Assembly (NCBI GenBank): GCA_051294375.1
Contig: CM119266.1
Coordinates: forward strand, 1,741,554 to 1,805,553
Direction of reading: 5' to 3'
From: Paraspadella gotoi
Lineage: Eukaryota; Chaetognatha
Length of the DNA: 64,000 bases
Shown here: one piece after another, positions 1 through 13,161 of the stretch
How positions within the stretch are numbered: the first letter of the stretch is position 1
How the letters are laid out: each line of letters begins with the position of its first letter
Position numbers and translations under genes: made by a program
Notes under the pieces: model-generated
The model's database searches: none
What the model saw: the letters and a program-made list of their open reading frames with translations, nothing else
Told to the model about the DNA's origin: nothing

Positions 1-111
1 CCGCCTGCGGTGCCGACGCAACGCTTGCGCCGGCCTCTCTGACAAGGAGGCGCTGGAAATTAAGAGGCTGAGGGAGGCCGTGCAGTCGGGAGACGCGGAC
101 AGGGTGGACAG
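1..111 (+). CDS. ANKRD54: ANKRD54-like protein, partial exon before the ankyrin block
   Basis: This is the first visible exon of an ankyrin-repeat gene whose 5' end is outside the window. Read in frame from base 2 it gives a basic segment ending in KRLREAVQSGDADRVD. That matches the helix preceding the ankyrin block in ANKRD54, where a RRLREAANSND-type motif is known. It ends at 111 with a GTGAGA donor at 112. The last two bases, AG, complete a serine codon with the first base of the exon at 441. ANKRD54 proteins are known in vertebrates as partners of Lyn-type kinases and as shuttling scaffolds; that role is only inferred here. The true start codon is not visible. Confidence 0.8.
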
Positions 112-1081
<970 letters not shown>

Positions 1082-1231
1082 ATTCCCGTGGTGACGCTCT
1101 TGATCAAAGCCGGAAGCGACGTCTCCCAGATGGATCGCGCCGGACGAACGCCCATCAATCTCGCCCGGTCTCGGCTGCAGATGTTGCGGCAGACCTGCAC
1201 CAATTTGTCCCGCTGCGTGCAGATGGAGAAG
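1082..1231 (+). CDS. ANKRD54: ANKRD54-like protein, third ankyrin repeat exon
   Basis: The exon is 150 bases, phase 0 at both ends, with acceptor CCCCCGAG and donor GTAAGG. It encodes IPVVTLLIKAGSDVSQ followed by MDRAGRTPINLARSRLQML and a helical segment ending QMEK. The DRAGRTPLHLAKSKL-type string is known from ANKRD54 and marks its last repeat. The acceptor lacks a clean polypyrimidine run directly before AG, and the upstream copy of this acceptor at 933-934 is an equally good match. The exon start is therefore set by reading frame and by similarity. Confidence 0.9.
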
Positions 1232-2090
1232 GTAAGGAAGGGGAGATGGTGAGGGGTGGACTGGGGGAAGATGGGGGGAGGAAATTGATTGGTAGATAAA
1301 GATAAAGAGCTGCGTCGAAAATTAGTCGTGTTCTGACGGGAGGGACGATGAGGGACATACGACATACGACATATGGTTATGATAACTGTGATAACAAAGG
1401 TTAAGGGCAATAATGAAGGTTGCGAAGAATTGTAATGACTTACGATAAACTAGGAAATAATGATGTAAAGCGATGATGACTGAATTTTACATAATTTCAA
1501 CCGCGACGACGAACCTGCTGCTGCTGCCGCGTCGGCTGCGGCGACGACAACGAAACGCAACGACGCCGCAAGCAGCGGAGTTCATTAGTCTAGATCAAAA
1601 TTTTTTGAATTTTTTTTTTTCATCCGCGCGAAGAATGATCGCGACCCGCGTTCATCAGGCCCCCGCTGCCGTCGCGCTCGTTGGAAAAACGATATGCTAA
1701 TCTCTCGCGCTTTTTACTTTAAACTCTCTTCGTCGCGCATTATGCAAATCGTTTTTCGCTCCTTTTTTTTTTCTTCCGTAAATCACCTGAATTTCCCTTT
1801 CCCCCCCATTCTCCTCTCCTCCACCGCATCTACTTTACGATTTATTATTTACTCCGGTTATGGTTTTCGCTTCTCGCTTCTCGTATCCCCCTGTCCACTG
1901 GACAGTGTCCAGTGTCCACCCCTCTCCGCTTCCGATGTTCTTTAATATCTGCGTTGCTTTCGAGAGGAGACGGTGGGGGGCGGGGTGAAGGGCGGAATGA
2001 GAGGCGCGGTGATACCAAAGTTCAGCAATAAAAACGAACGACAACCCCCCCCTCCACGATTCACGGTTCTACTTTTTTTTTCTCTCTCAG
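1232..2090 (+). other. Intron 3
   Basis: The intron begins GTAAGG and ends TTTCTCTCTCAG with a long pyrimidine tract. No element is recognised in it. Short open frames here are low-complexity and not conserved in character. Confidence 0.8.
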
Positions 2091-2402
2091 GATCTGACGG
2101 AGGTGATGGATCTGATGCGCGCCTATTTGCATTGCCGTGGCGGCGCCGCCGGCACCAACGGCGACTCCGGCGCCGAATCCAATCTCGACGACCTCTGCGC
2201 CCTTCTGCGTCCGGTGGCGATCGAGCCCGGCGTCAAAACAGGCGCGGTCGCCGCCGGCGGGAACGACGGCGCGACCGCCGGTGTCATCGCCGATCAGATG
2301 GACGCAATATTGCGAGAGTTCGATCGGACTTGCTCGTTGCTGGGCGACGAGCGGAAGGGCGTGGGAGGAGGAGGAGGAGGAGAGGAGGAGGGAGGAGAAT
2401 AG
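2091..2402 (+). CDS. ANKRD54: ANKRD54-like protein, C-terminal exon
   Basis: This terminal exon opens DLTEVMDLMRAYLHCRGG. It contains ESNLDDLCALLRP and a late helix QMDAILREFDRTCSLLGD, and stops at TAG 2400-2402. ANKRD54 has an equivalent C-terminus (LDDLCTRL, then a hydrophobic helix near the end). Two low-complexity insertions are visible: a Gly/Ala/Asn-rich linker, and a tail of Gly and Glu encoded by GGA/GAG repeats just before the stop. The GC content is much higher than the surrounding AT-rich DNA, which supports real coding function. Confidence 0.9.
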   Translation, partial: DLTEVMDLMRAYLHCRGGAAGTNGDSGAESNLDDLCALLRPVAIEPGVKTGAVAAGGNDGATAGVIADQMDAILREFDRTCSLLGDERKGVGGGGGGEEEGGE

Positions 2403-3060
2403 CTAGTCATTTGAATTTTGGGTTAAGGGATGCCGGATGGGGGCGGGAGATGGGCGACTTTTTATTCCAGAATAACTTTTCTTTTTTTTTTCTCTCGTTT
2501 ATTTTCGGAATTGTTTCACTCCCCCTGGGTGTGGCGCATCGGATAGAAAATCGCGAAATTCTGCACAGAATTTTAAATTACGTCGTTTGTATTCCCTACT
2601 TTTTTTTTAAATTACATTTTAAGCAAAATGTATTTTCCTTTTTTTTTTATTGAATAATTTTTGCACAAAACTCTTTTTCCATCTCGTTTCCACTAGAAAA
2701 ATTATAATAAATCTGCTTTTTTTGCTAGTTTACTTAATACTTATTTCCTGCGACCAAAGAATAGAAGCAATATACAGAGAAACCACCCATTCGCACTTTT
2801 ACTTACACATTGTTTTGTTTTATAACTAAAATTAAGAATTAGTTTGGATCGGGTTTCAAAAATGATCTGATCACTGATGTTTACCTTTCATTGTCTTGTT
2901 TCATTTCATTTCAATTATTTTCCCCCAACGATCAATTTTTTTTCAAATACATAACAATTATTTCCAGTGATATCTATATATTGCTATTGTCCGTTATGTC
3001 TTTCGGTTCTGTTGTTAAAAATATCTTATGAAGTAGAAAATAAAGAAACGGTTTTGAATA
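2403..3060 (+). other. Probable 3' UTR of the ANKRD54-like gene
   Basis: AT-rich noncoding sequence follows the stop codon. Candidate AATAAA polyadenylation signals are at 2706-2711 and 3039-3044. Which one is used cannot be told from sequence. Confidence 0.5.
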
Positions 3061-4480
3061 CTTCTTGGAGTTTTATTTTGAAATAGTAAGTAACTACGTA
3101 GGTATTACGTTAAGTTTTCGGTTAGAACCACAGAGTCATCACTAATAGTAATGCAATAGTTGAGAAAATTTGTCTCGCATCCCACGACCTTCTGACGGCA
3201 AAATGATGGAAACTAGTACAATTTGTAAAATCCTTACCCGTTAGCAAAAGTGAGGAATAGTCAATCTTCGCCATTTCTAGCTTAAATATTCGATATGAAA
3301 AAAAAATTGTTTTGCCAACAAAGGCTTCCATCGCAATCGATTTTTTAAAAGAATTTCTTATCTTTTCTTCTTCTTTGTTCTTTTCTTTTTCATTTTTTCA
3401 TTCCTGATTTTGTCTTTTTTTATTTTTCAAATTTTATTTTTCCATTTCGAATGTCGTGAGTCGGTTTTCAATGAAGTCGTCGTCGTCTTGAAAGAATTCT
3501 CGACAAAAGATAAGTCTTATTTATTCTCTTCGCTCCAACGCCCGACCTCAGACAGCGTTTAAATTTCGTTTTGAAATTGCGCGCCGCGCGGTTGACAGAA
3601 CGTCAGACGAGACGCTATTAAACTAAAGCATTTTAAAAATGCCTCCGCCAGACTCGAATGATTCAATCCAAGAAGAAAATGATCCAAATAGTGTTGTTTT
3701 TTGCAGCGCGTAAGAACCTGGTTATTTACTGGTGTAAAGAATTGAAATAGCAAATTTTCGTTTACATGCAATGATTGTTTTTATTTAACATGAAGCCTTT
3801 CAACTCCACTAGAGTGTAAACATGTACAACAACAAAACATGTACGATTTTCCGAGCATATTTCATATTAAATATAAAACAAAAACCTTGATTTTTCCGCC
3901 TGTAAAAAAAAACAAAAAACAAAACACTCCTACTCCTAGCATTTTTCATGCAATTCTTCCTGAACCATCAACTGCCATGCCCTCGCTCACCCTAGCCCAC
4001 ACCCTCCACCCACAATGGGGGCGCCAATTCTAAATTATCTCTTCAGTTTAGTTTTGATTTCCTTCAATCAAAGTCCTGGTTACAGACTTCTCGCGAACGG
4101 TTTATCGTTATTTACGTTCCTACGATTCGGGGTCTCGTAAATCTTTCACGCGGTAGCGATTCACTTTATCGATTTTTTTTTTAATTATTTTTTTTAAGAA
4201 CTTAATATTTTTTAAGACGAACTACAAAACATTTTAAAAAGTTTTATGATCATTTATTTGCTTTTTTATTCTTACTCGATATGATATGATCAAAAAGTAT
4301 GATTGACAAAAAAATTAAGCAATGAAATTAGAAAAGTATAAAATATAAAAAGGAATTATCAGTAAGAAGTTTGAAAAAAATTTCTAAATGATGACAGAAA
4401 ATAAAATTTCAGAAGCCAATCTAATACTAAGAAAGTGACAAGGAAATTAAATAGAAAAAAGAAATGAAAGAAATGGGGTA
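3061..4480. other. Intergenic AT-rich DNA without recognised feature
   Basis: The composition is AT-rich with short A and T runs. No coherent coding frame, RNA gene or named repeat was seen. Confidence 0.6.
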
Positions 4481-4779
4481 GACACATTAGAGGTAAAAAA
4501 TTGAAGAAAACCGCGACGCATGAGGAAGTAAAAAAAAGAAAGAATAAAAGGAGAAAGAAAAAGAAAGTAAAAAGGAAAAGTTGTTTTCTCCGTCTCGTGA
4601 TTTACGGCGGAGTTAAGTCTTCACCATTAATTCACTTCGCAGAGGCGAAGTCTTCTTCGCCGCCGACACCCACGCCGACGACGCTTGCCGACGCCGCCCG
4701 CCGACGCCGCCGACATCAACCGGCCGCCAAGAGGCGCCGTCGTCGAGACCCGCCAGCCGAAAGCCGCCGTCTCCCCCGC

Positions 4780-4990
4780 TCGGGCGCGGCAGAGGGAGAG
4801 CGGGAGACTGGACCCGGGGATGGCTGGATTCTCGGGTTCGAATCCGGATGCTCACCGTTGCCCGCAATCCGGACGAGAACTATTATCATTATTAAAAACT
4901 GTCCAACTATAAGTAGTTCTATGTTATTATCTTGTAAGAGGGATGGAGGCCTAAATCCACCATAGCCTGTCCAAAGTCAGGGGCCAGATT
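4780..4990 (+). mobile_element. tRNA-like SINE candidate
   Basis: A strong B box, GGTTCGAATCC, lies at 4835-4845. A weak A-box-like string CGGCAGAGGGAG lies about 48 bases upstream (4787-4798). After the tRNA-like part the sequence passes into a short ATTATCATTATTA run and an unrelated body to about 4990, which resembles SINE organisation. The GC-rich head contrasts with AT-rich flanks. It could also be a chance B box in GC-rich sequence. Confidence 0.45.
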
Positions 4991-5139
4991 AAATGACTGG
5001 ATAATTTTTATAATGGTTGAACCGATTTCATATAAAAAATAGATAATATTCATATTGATGTATCAATTTCACAATTAATTCTAACCCTCACATCGTCTCT
5101 TTCCCCTCTGCCCCATGTGCCCTCGCCTTCAAATGAAAA

Positions 5140-5415
5140 TAGGACAGAGACAGAGTCAGACAGAGACAGAGACAGAGACGATCTTATTCTTCGGGCCAGA
5201 AAAGTGCGTGAAATGTTCGCGAACGTCGATTTTGTAAAATCTCTTCATCCGAGTCTACGACGACGACGACGACAACAACGACGACGTAGAATGAAGTCTG
5301 AACGAATGATGAAGCCAACGACGACGATGACGCTAACGACGAAGCCGCCGCCGTCGCCGACGCTGCTGCCGCCGTCTCCGCCGCCGCCGCCCTCGCCGCC
5401 GCCGCTAACCAATTT
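5140..5415. repeat. GACAGA, CGA and CCG simple-repeat tract
   Basis: The tract has GACAGA hexamers near 5143-5180, then interrupted CGA and ACG triplets (about 5258-5340), then CCG-rich sequence to 5405. Open frames here read as poly-Arg, poly-Thr or poly-Pro and are composition artefacts. Confidence 0.85.
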
Positions 5416-5467
5416 TCGGTGTTTATCCCAAATCAGCGGCGACTTTCGGAGAGAGAGGGCAGTTCTC

Positions 5468-5719
5468 TCTTTTTTTTTTTCTTTTTTTTTTCTTTTCTCC
5501 TCTTCATCCATTTTTTTTACTTATCCCTCCTATTTCATCAACGTCTTTTTTTTCTTTATCTTTTCCTTCTCTTTCTTTTTCCTTTTTTCTTCGTCCTTTC
5601 CTTTTTCTTCTCTTTTCTTTTTTTTTCTTTTTTTCTTTTTTTCTTTTTTTCTTTTTTTCTTTTTTTCTTTTTTTCTTTTTTTCTTTTTTTCTTTTTTTCT
5701 TTTTTTCTTTCTTTCTTTT

Positions 5720-5763
<44 letters not shown>

Positions 5764-5766
5764 TCA
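5468..5766. repeat. Polypyrimidine tract with (CTTTTTTT)n and (CTTT)n arrays
   Basis: About 300 bases of nearly uninterrupted pyrimidines. From about 5625 to 5708 the period is 8 (one C then seven T). It then changes to period 4 (TTTC) until 5765. Confidence 0.95.
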
Positions 5767-7150
5767 CCACATCTTCCTTTTCCATTTATCGCTCTTTGAA
5801 ATAAAAGGTCTAGTATAAATGTCGCAATGTTTTTGTTTTTTAAGATCTTGTTATATGCAAATATTTAATGTTGTTCAAAGCTGCAAATTATATTTCGATA
5901 CACCATCGATTTTAAAAAAGTTTCGTTATAACGCGCCTTCCTAATTTTTTTTTCTTACAAAAAACCAAAAACCATTAATAAACTCGTAAAACAGAAAAAC
6001 TTTCATATTATGTTTTGTGTTTTTTTTTTCTCTGTTTTTGTTTTGGGTTTTTTCTCTTCCGCGCAATTATTGCGGGAAAACAAAAACTTCAGGCGAAAAT
6101 AAAAGTTGAAACGACTTTAGGGAGAGAGAGTGAAAAAAACAAATCTTTTAGACTTGGAGTATTTGGCGCGCATCGGGCCAGGGGTGAATATTTCGTAAAA
6201 TTAGTTTCTACTGTAAAATACTCTGTGTAAAATCAAATACTGAGTCGACTTACTTTAAAATAGTATTTAAAACGAGCATTTTTTTTTTATAAATCAAAAC
6301 ATTGCGATTTATTCTCCTCTTTCTTTTCATCATTATTTCATCACTTTTATTTTTGTACTATACGCTAAATTTATTTTTAAGATAATTTAAATTTTTTAAA
6401 TATATTTTATCATAATCCCGTTAACGTCGTTTTAATTTTAACGATCGAACGACTCGCGAAACTCATAAATAAAAACATTAAATCTTCTCGTTCCGACGTC
6501 CGTTCGTCGTTAAACAAAAACGATCGACATTGAAACGGATTTTTTTGGGGGATCGAACCCCGACCTTCGCCTCCAAAAAAAAAAAAAAAAAACAAAACAT
6601 TCTTCTTCGTCTTAGTTAAAAACCCGCGTTTAAATTGACCTTTCGTATATTTTCCCTACCTCATTCGTTCCTCCATCGAATTGTTCGTCACATTTCCTCG
6701 CCCAATCCCACCGTTCCAGAAGGCGGAGTTGAGACTTCCCTTGACCCCACTCTTACCGTCTTCTCTAACCACATTGTTGTACCCCATTATTGATCCCCCA
6801 CCGTTCGATTCGACCCCTTTTCTTCTGACCCTTTTAAAACATTTCCGTTCATTCTCGCTGCCCTTCCCCCCCCCTTTCTCCCCCCCACTTTCGCTCCTTG
6901 ATCAGAGACTCAATATTTGACGTCATCCCCGCCGATCCTTTTGATTTGACCTCGTGACCTTTGACCTTGCGCCATGCCCCCATTCCGTCCCTCCCACGGA
7001 GAAAAAAAAAAACTAGTCGCCATATAAAAAAAACCGTCTTGCGACTTACCTTGGTTTTCAACACGAACCTTACCTTAACCTTTTTTTCGTCCGTTCTTCA
7101 ATCTTACCTTAACCCGGTAACCCGATAAATAATATTAACCTGTTTACCCC
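5767..7150. other. Intergenic AT-rich DNA with an isolated tRNA-like B box
   Basis: The only item noted is GGGGTTCGATCCCC on the minus strand (about 6547-6562), next to an 18-base A run. No A box is present, so this is at most the end of a decayed tRNA-like repeat. The rest is featureless. Confidence 0.5.
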
Positions 7151-7155
7151 GAATT

Positions 7156-7870
<715 letters not shown>

Positions 7871-7871
7871 T

Positions 7872-8050
7872 AGGGAGAGAGGGGAGGAGAATAGAGATGA
7901 ATGAGAGAGGAGAGAGAAAGAAGAGAGAGGAAGGAGTAGCGAGTATACGATCACGTAGGCAAAAAATAGCAGAAACGCGGAGAGAAGAACGAGAGAGGAA
8001 GGGAGAGAGAGTTGGGGAGGAGAAAGAGAGAGGAGAGAGAGGAGAGAGAT
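7872..8050. repeat. GA-rich purine tract
   Basis: Interrupted GAGA and GGAGAG runs of about 180 bases. A (GTC)n block of about 21 bases follows at 8121-8142. Confidence 0.9.
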
Positions 8051-8159
8051 TAAAAAAAAGAGGTTGGTCTTCCATGATTATGTCATCGTACATTCGTAAG
8101 TCTTGTTCAGCGTCTGTCTCGTCGTCGTCGTCGTCGTCGTCATTCCACTCACATCTGCG

Positions 8160-10857
8160 CGCGTGAAAAACGTCGATCCGGACACGAGGCGTCGAGGCTG
8201 TGGTAAGGAAGGGTAAGGTTGGGTGTAATAGGGGAGCGCCTTGGAATGCGGTGTGGGTGAGGCAGTTACATGTTAAGTTCTTGGGATCGAGCAGGTGTAA
8301 GTTTTCGACAAAAATTCGGGGGAAACAGCTGTGGAGGTCAGGGCGTCTCCCCAGGATCGAATCAAACTGTTATGTTGCCACGCCCACTTCTAAAGTTGCT
8401 AGCAATTGGCAAGAAATGTCAGTGTATAAGCGCGTAAAAGTTATCGCGACTTGCGTGCAAAAGGGGTCATCTGCGTGCACTCATGTTTGTGACCCGGAAA
8501 ATTAACAACAAGACCGATCTTTGATGGAGAGTGGGCGGGATGGGAGAGAGAGGCCACGGGGCAGGGGTGGTAGGCGGGGAGGGGAGGTTGACATGGGCGA
8601 CGAGGGGTCGTCTCGCTGGAGGAGAGACGCCGAAGGGGGAGCGAGATCATTTTGCTTCTCTGACCGACGGGCGGCATGGTGGGGATTAAAGTCACCACTG
8701 CAATTGGGCAGTTTTGTGAAATCAGTCTCGTGAAAGAGAAATCAGCTTCACACGTCTTTGAGACGATCGGTCGGTCTATGGGTTGGTCGGTGATTGATCG
8801 GCCATTCTTTCGTCTTATAGTTACTAATACTAGATAATAAATATAAATCTAGAGCGTTGAGAACCGCCCCTCTGTCTTGGGAGTCCAACTTTCGTATGAA
8901 ATAAAATCTTTTGTGTCAAGAAAGATGCGTCACGCCTGAACTCTCTTTCCCCTTAAACCTCGTCGACTTTTTCAACTCGAGAGACGAACTTTCGCTCGTC
9001 ATTAATTAAAAAATCTCCTTTGACGAATTAACTTCTAATTAAATTTTAAGATTTTATTATTCGGTTTTATTCGAAATTAATTTGGAATCGGTAGGTTGAT
9101 CGCGAAATGGGGCGACGCGCGCGATGACTCATCGTGATTCGAGGGTGGAGATCGAATGGATCCATCGATTTTAAGGCAACCACATTCTTTTCTTCGGAAA
9201 AAGATTAAAATCGGAAAATAATAAAAAATGCAGAAAAAATTATTCATTATTCATGCAAAAACAAACCGGTTTTATTTATTTTTTTGGTCGTTTTTTACTT
9301 AATAGAACTTTTTCTCTTTCTTTCACTCTCTCTCTTTGTTTCTTTATTTTTTTTTTCGAAGTGACGAAACGTAAAATTATTTAAGAGACAAAGCTTGTAC
9401 CACAACAATCTGGAATTCAATTTTTTATTGAAATTTCCAGGTGCAAATCAACCTATCGGTAAAACTTTAAAATTGAAATGAAATTGATAAAAAACTTTAA
9501 ACTTTTTGATGAATTTATTTCTGCTTTTCTTTCAAATTAACTTTTTAAACGTTATCCTATTATATTTCTTCAGGATTGGGTACCACCCATCATGGTCCAT
9601 TTAAACAACCTTAGGATTTTTTTAATGATAATCTAAATTAGTTTTTATAATTATTTTTCAGTCATCATATTTTTATTGTAGATGAAGTTTGGTCCCTGAT
9701 TCAAATTTGATTATATTTATTTTTTAAATACTTTTTGTATTTTTGTTTGTCCTTGCTATTTATATTTATCCGGTGTTAGATATTTATCAAAAGATTAGCA
9801 AACTTAAGAATAAAATATGTTAAATCAAAAGGCAATAAATAATTTTAGCTTATTTTTCATTACTTTCTATCATTATTGCCAAGCACAATTTTTTTTGTTG
9901 CCCTTAAAAGTCGACCTCTGTTTGCACCCTTCTTGCTCTCAGATATTCTCACAAGCGTTTACCGATGTGATTGCTCTGAACCTTCAAACACTTTTGACAT
10001 CAACTAATTATAGTACGTGCAAACCTGATGCTTTTCTCAACTAGCTGGATATTTGTCTCGTTGGTATCTAACATTACTTTCTGAGTCAGTCTGTTTTGTT
10101 GTTTTCTCGGTATCTAATTCTTTACACTCATACTTTATTAATTAGCTATGGCATTTATCATCGACGATCTCAAAATTGGTCTCTTTCTTCTTGGCCACTC
10201 CTCGTCTTAATTAAGTTTCGTCCTTCTTGGACCTCTGCCCTTTTAATTCGTCTCGACCTTTTTCGGCCTTAGCTCTTCTAATTGGCCTCAGACTTTCTCC
10301 AGTCATCCTGCTCCGATAATTAGAAGCCACCGAGAGACACGACAAAACTTTTCTCGCGCGCTTCAGTTTTTTCTTCTTTTATTTTTCTTTCTTTTTTTTT
10401 TTCAGAAGTTTACGGCTTCGAAATTAATGCGCGAAAGAAAAAAATTCTGCCTTGCTCGAGGATCGTCAGAATGTTTTATTAACAGTAAACTTTTTGCAGA
10501 CAACAGTATTTAGATTCTTCTTTTTAAGTCATTAACTCTGGATAAAATAAAAAGTGAATCGGTACTGAATCCCTACGGGCGATATAAATTATCTATGAAA
10601 AAAACTACGCTCTCCGAACTGTACGAAGAATGAAGATATTTTAAATTTTAAAAAAGGAGAAAATTATCACATTAAAAAAAGGTTTTTTTTTATTGTCCCG
10701 TAACTCAAATTGTTTTAATCGCCAAACAACAGTTTGATTCTTTGCCGCCTGTAAAAAACTGTCAACCAGGCGTCGAACAGCGAGTGTCGCTCATTACGAA
10801 AACGTTTTTACTCAAGAATTCAACCGTCTTTTTTCCCCATTTTTTATTAAGAATCGG
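8160..10857. other. Intergenic DNA, nothing recognised
   Basis: The region has moderate GC to about 9200 and is then strongly AT-rich. No exon-like frame with flanking splice signals or family motif was found on either strand. Confidence 0.55.
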
Positions 10858-10917
10858 CGTCGTCGTCGTCGTCATCGTCATCGTCGTCGTCATCATCATT
10901 ATGGTCGTCGTCGTCGT
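10858..10917. repeat. (GTC)n microsatellite
   Basis: GTC/ATC triplets, with the CGA/TGA equivalent on the other strand, over about 60 bases. Confidence 0.95.
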
Positions 10918-11409
10918 ATACCAACACAGGTTGGGTCAGTTTTCGTGTTGGAAAATTCGCCGGAAATGTCAAGAAAAGAGAAAAAAGAAAGAAGATTAAT
11001 GCCAAATCTAATTATTCCTCCGTTCACCCTTTATTTTTAAACGAATTTCCCTGTACTATTACGCGTTTTAACGACAAAAAAAAAAAAAGAAAAGAAAAAG
11101 AAAATATCGGCAGCACCGAGAATTTCGAACGATTCCTCGCGTTTTTTCTTCCGCGAAAAACTATTTTTATTTCCAAAATTAAAAGGATTTTTATATTCGT
11201 TTTATAACCGTTTATCTTTTGACCCCGAGTTCAATATTCTGGGCGATTTAGCTTCAATTTAGGCTAATTTTTTTTCATTTTTTATTATACGTTGAGGGGA
11301 AGAGAAAATATGGGTAAGACAAGGAGGAGAGGAATGGAAAGATACTGTATGGTGAGAATTAGAATGAGTAAATGAATCATTTAATGATCGAGTCAAAGAT
11401 TCAAATGTT

Positions 11410-11560
11410 TAAAAGAATTATCAAATAAATAAATAAATGATAAAATAAATTAATTAAATAAATGATTGAGTGAATAACTGATTGAACGAATGTAAGAATG
11501 AACGAGCGAAGGAATGAATAAAGAAAAAAGATAAAAAAAATTAACGGAAGAAATAAAAAA
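11410..11560. repeat. Degenerate AATA/GAATGA tetranucleotide tract
   Basis: AAATA units near 11424-11470 pass into GAATGAACG-like units and A-rich sequence. Confidence 0.7.
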
Positions 11561-12281
11561 AAAAGAAAAAAAAAGTAGAAAAATGAAAAGAAAGCAAAAG
11601 ATGGAACAAGACTAAGAATCGCGAGAGCAAGTGAGATAGCGTTAAGGGGCTTCTTCGGTTTTCTTCCTCCTTGTCGCCACTTCCCCAAAAAAGAAAAGAA
11701 AAGAAAGAAATATCGAGAACGACATGAAAAGAAAAAAAAAAGGAGATAAATATTTGATTTTTTTTCCTTCTCGTTCTCTACATCTTTTTTTTAATTCTTT
11801 CTCATCTGCTGCTTACGATTCTTTTGTAAGTTTGAATGTATTAAGTGATATATTTGTTTATATGTGACTCCAAGCGCATATTATGTATTATTATGTAATT
11901 ATTTTTCTTTACCTAAAGATTTCCTTAGTTACTTTCGTTTCATGATTAATTCGATTATTTATTATTTACCCACGTACTATTTTTATAATATAACAATTTG
12001 TCACGTACAATTATCACTCTGAATTAATTTTTTATAAAGGAATTTTAATTCGACATATTTTTTCTTTGTTAAGTATAAATTGTATCGCCTTTTCCTTCTC
12101 ATTCTTTCTTATTTCATTTTTTTCCTACTTTGTTATACTATCGTTTTCCTACTTCTTCCTTTTCCTTTTTCCTCCGCGTTAATATGATCATATTTGCATA
12201 TATTTTATGTACATTCATAAATATTTACTTTCTTTGTTAATATTATCCGCTTCCTCTTCTCATCGTCGTTCCATCTTCGCT

Positions 12282-12283
<2 letters not shown>

Positions 12284-12365
<82 letters not shown>
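12284..12365. repeat. (GA)n microsatellite
   Basis: An uninterrupted GA dinucleotide array of about 80 bases. Confidence 0.98.
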
Positions 12366-12366
<1 letters not shown>

Positions 12367-12472
12367 AGAATTTGTGGCGAATTACGCCTCTTGTTTTTTT
12401 ATTTTTTTTTATTTATTTTTCGCGGTTTTTGTGCTTTTTATGCCTTTTATGCTTTTTCTTGGCTCGCGAATG

Positions 12473-12476
12473 ATGA

Positions 12477-12512
<36 letters not shown>
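12473..12512. repeat. (GAC)n microsatellite
   Basis: About 12 GAC triplets following GATGAT. Confidence 0.97.
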
Positions 12513-12578
12513 CCTCTTCCTCTTTTCAATCCTGGAACGCAGCAAGGGCATTCCTATTCCTATTCCCACCTTCACGCC

Positions 12579-12596
12579 TTCACTGTTAACAGTGAA
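12579..12596. other. 18-base perfect palindrome
   Basis: TTCACTGTTAACAGTGAA is self-complementary over 18 bases. No surrounding gene or transposon end explains it. Confidence 0.8.
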
Positions 12597-12877
12597 CACC
12601 CCTTGCGTTCCTCTAGCGGTCATCCGAGACAGTCTCCCTTTCTTTCATTATTAGATCTTTTTATAATGACGCATTTTAGTATTTTAGATTATATTTAATT
12701 TAAATTTAATATTATATTTGAGCTAACCCAATATCCTTTTTTTTCTCACTCCTTTGTCACTCCTAGATTCCCCCAAGGCACTCACTCCATTCTTCTATCA
12801 TAAAAATAGAGTCAACACCCTCGACACAACTCGTCTGTCCCCACCCTCTTTTCTTTTTCTTTTTCTCGTAACCTTCT

Positions 12878-13036
12878 CCGTCCATTCCTGTTCTCCTTCC
12901 ATTCCTGTTCTCCGTCCGTTCCTGTTCTCCATCCATTCCTGTTCTCCTTCCATTCCTGTTCTCCTTCCATTCCTGTTCTCCTTCCATTCCTGTTCTCCGT
13001 CCATTCCTGTTCTCCTTCCATTCCTGTTCTCCTTCT
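12878..13036. repeat. 18-bp minisatellite, about nine units
   Basis: The unit is close to CCATTCCTGTTCTCCTTC, with variation mainly at the two bases before CCATTCC. The period is a multiple of three, so long open frames exist in several frames on the minus strand. They encode a monotonous Glu/Arg/Asn/Gly repeat and are not treated as a gene. Confidence 0.95.
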
Positions 13037-13118
13037 CTCACCAATTGGTTTAACCTTCTCCATTTGCTTTGAAATTCCATCCCGTCTTCTTTCTCTTCCA
13101 TGATGTCCAAAAGGTCTC

Positions 13119-13161
13119 ACCCCATACTATGGGCCATACTATGGCCCATACTATGGCCCGC
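13119..13161. repeat. Short tandem repeat of CCATACTATGG
   Basis: Three near-identical units of about 14 bases containing CCATACTATGGCC. The unit has CCAT/ATGG self-complementary ends. Confidence 0.9.

Noticed and set aside
4501-4965. GC-rich open frame of 154 codons
   Set aside because: It starts in an A-rich purine tract and crosses a CCG-rich region and the tRNA-like B box. It has no domain, and the opposite strand is also open.
5504-5785. Lys/Glu-rich minus-strand frame and its Phe-rich counterparts
   Set aside because: Produced by the (CTTTTTTT)n and (CTTT)n tract.
6547-6562. Possible tRNA gene from the word GGGGTTCGATCCCC (minus strand)
   Set aside because: There is no A box, acceptor stem or anticodon arm around it, and it abuts a poly-A run.
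12763-13110. Overlapping minus-strand open frames with a Glu/Arg/Asn/Gly repeat
   Set aside because: The 18-bp minisatellite is a multiple of three without stops, so all frames are open. There is no splice context or family motif.
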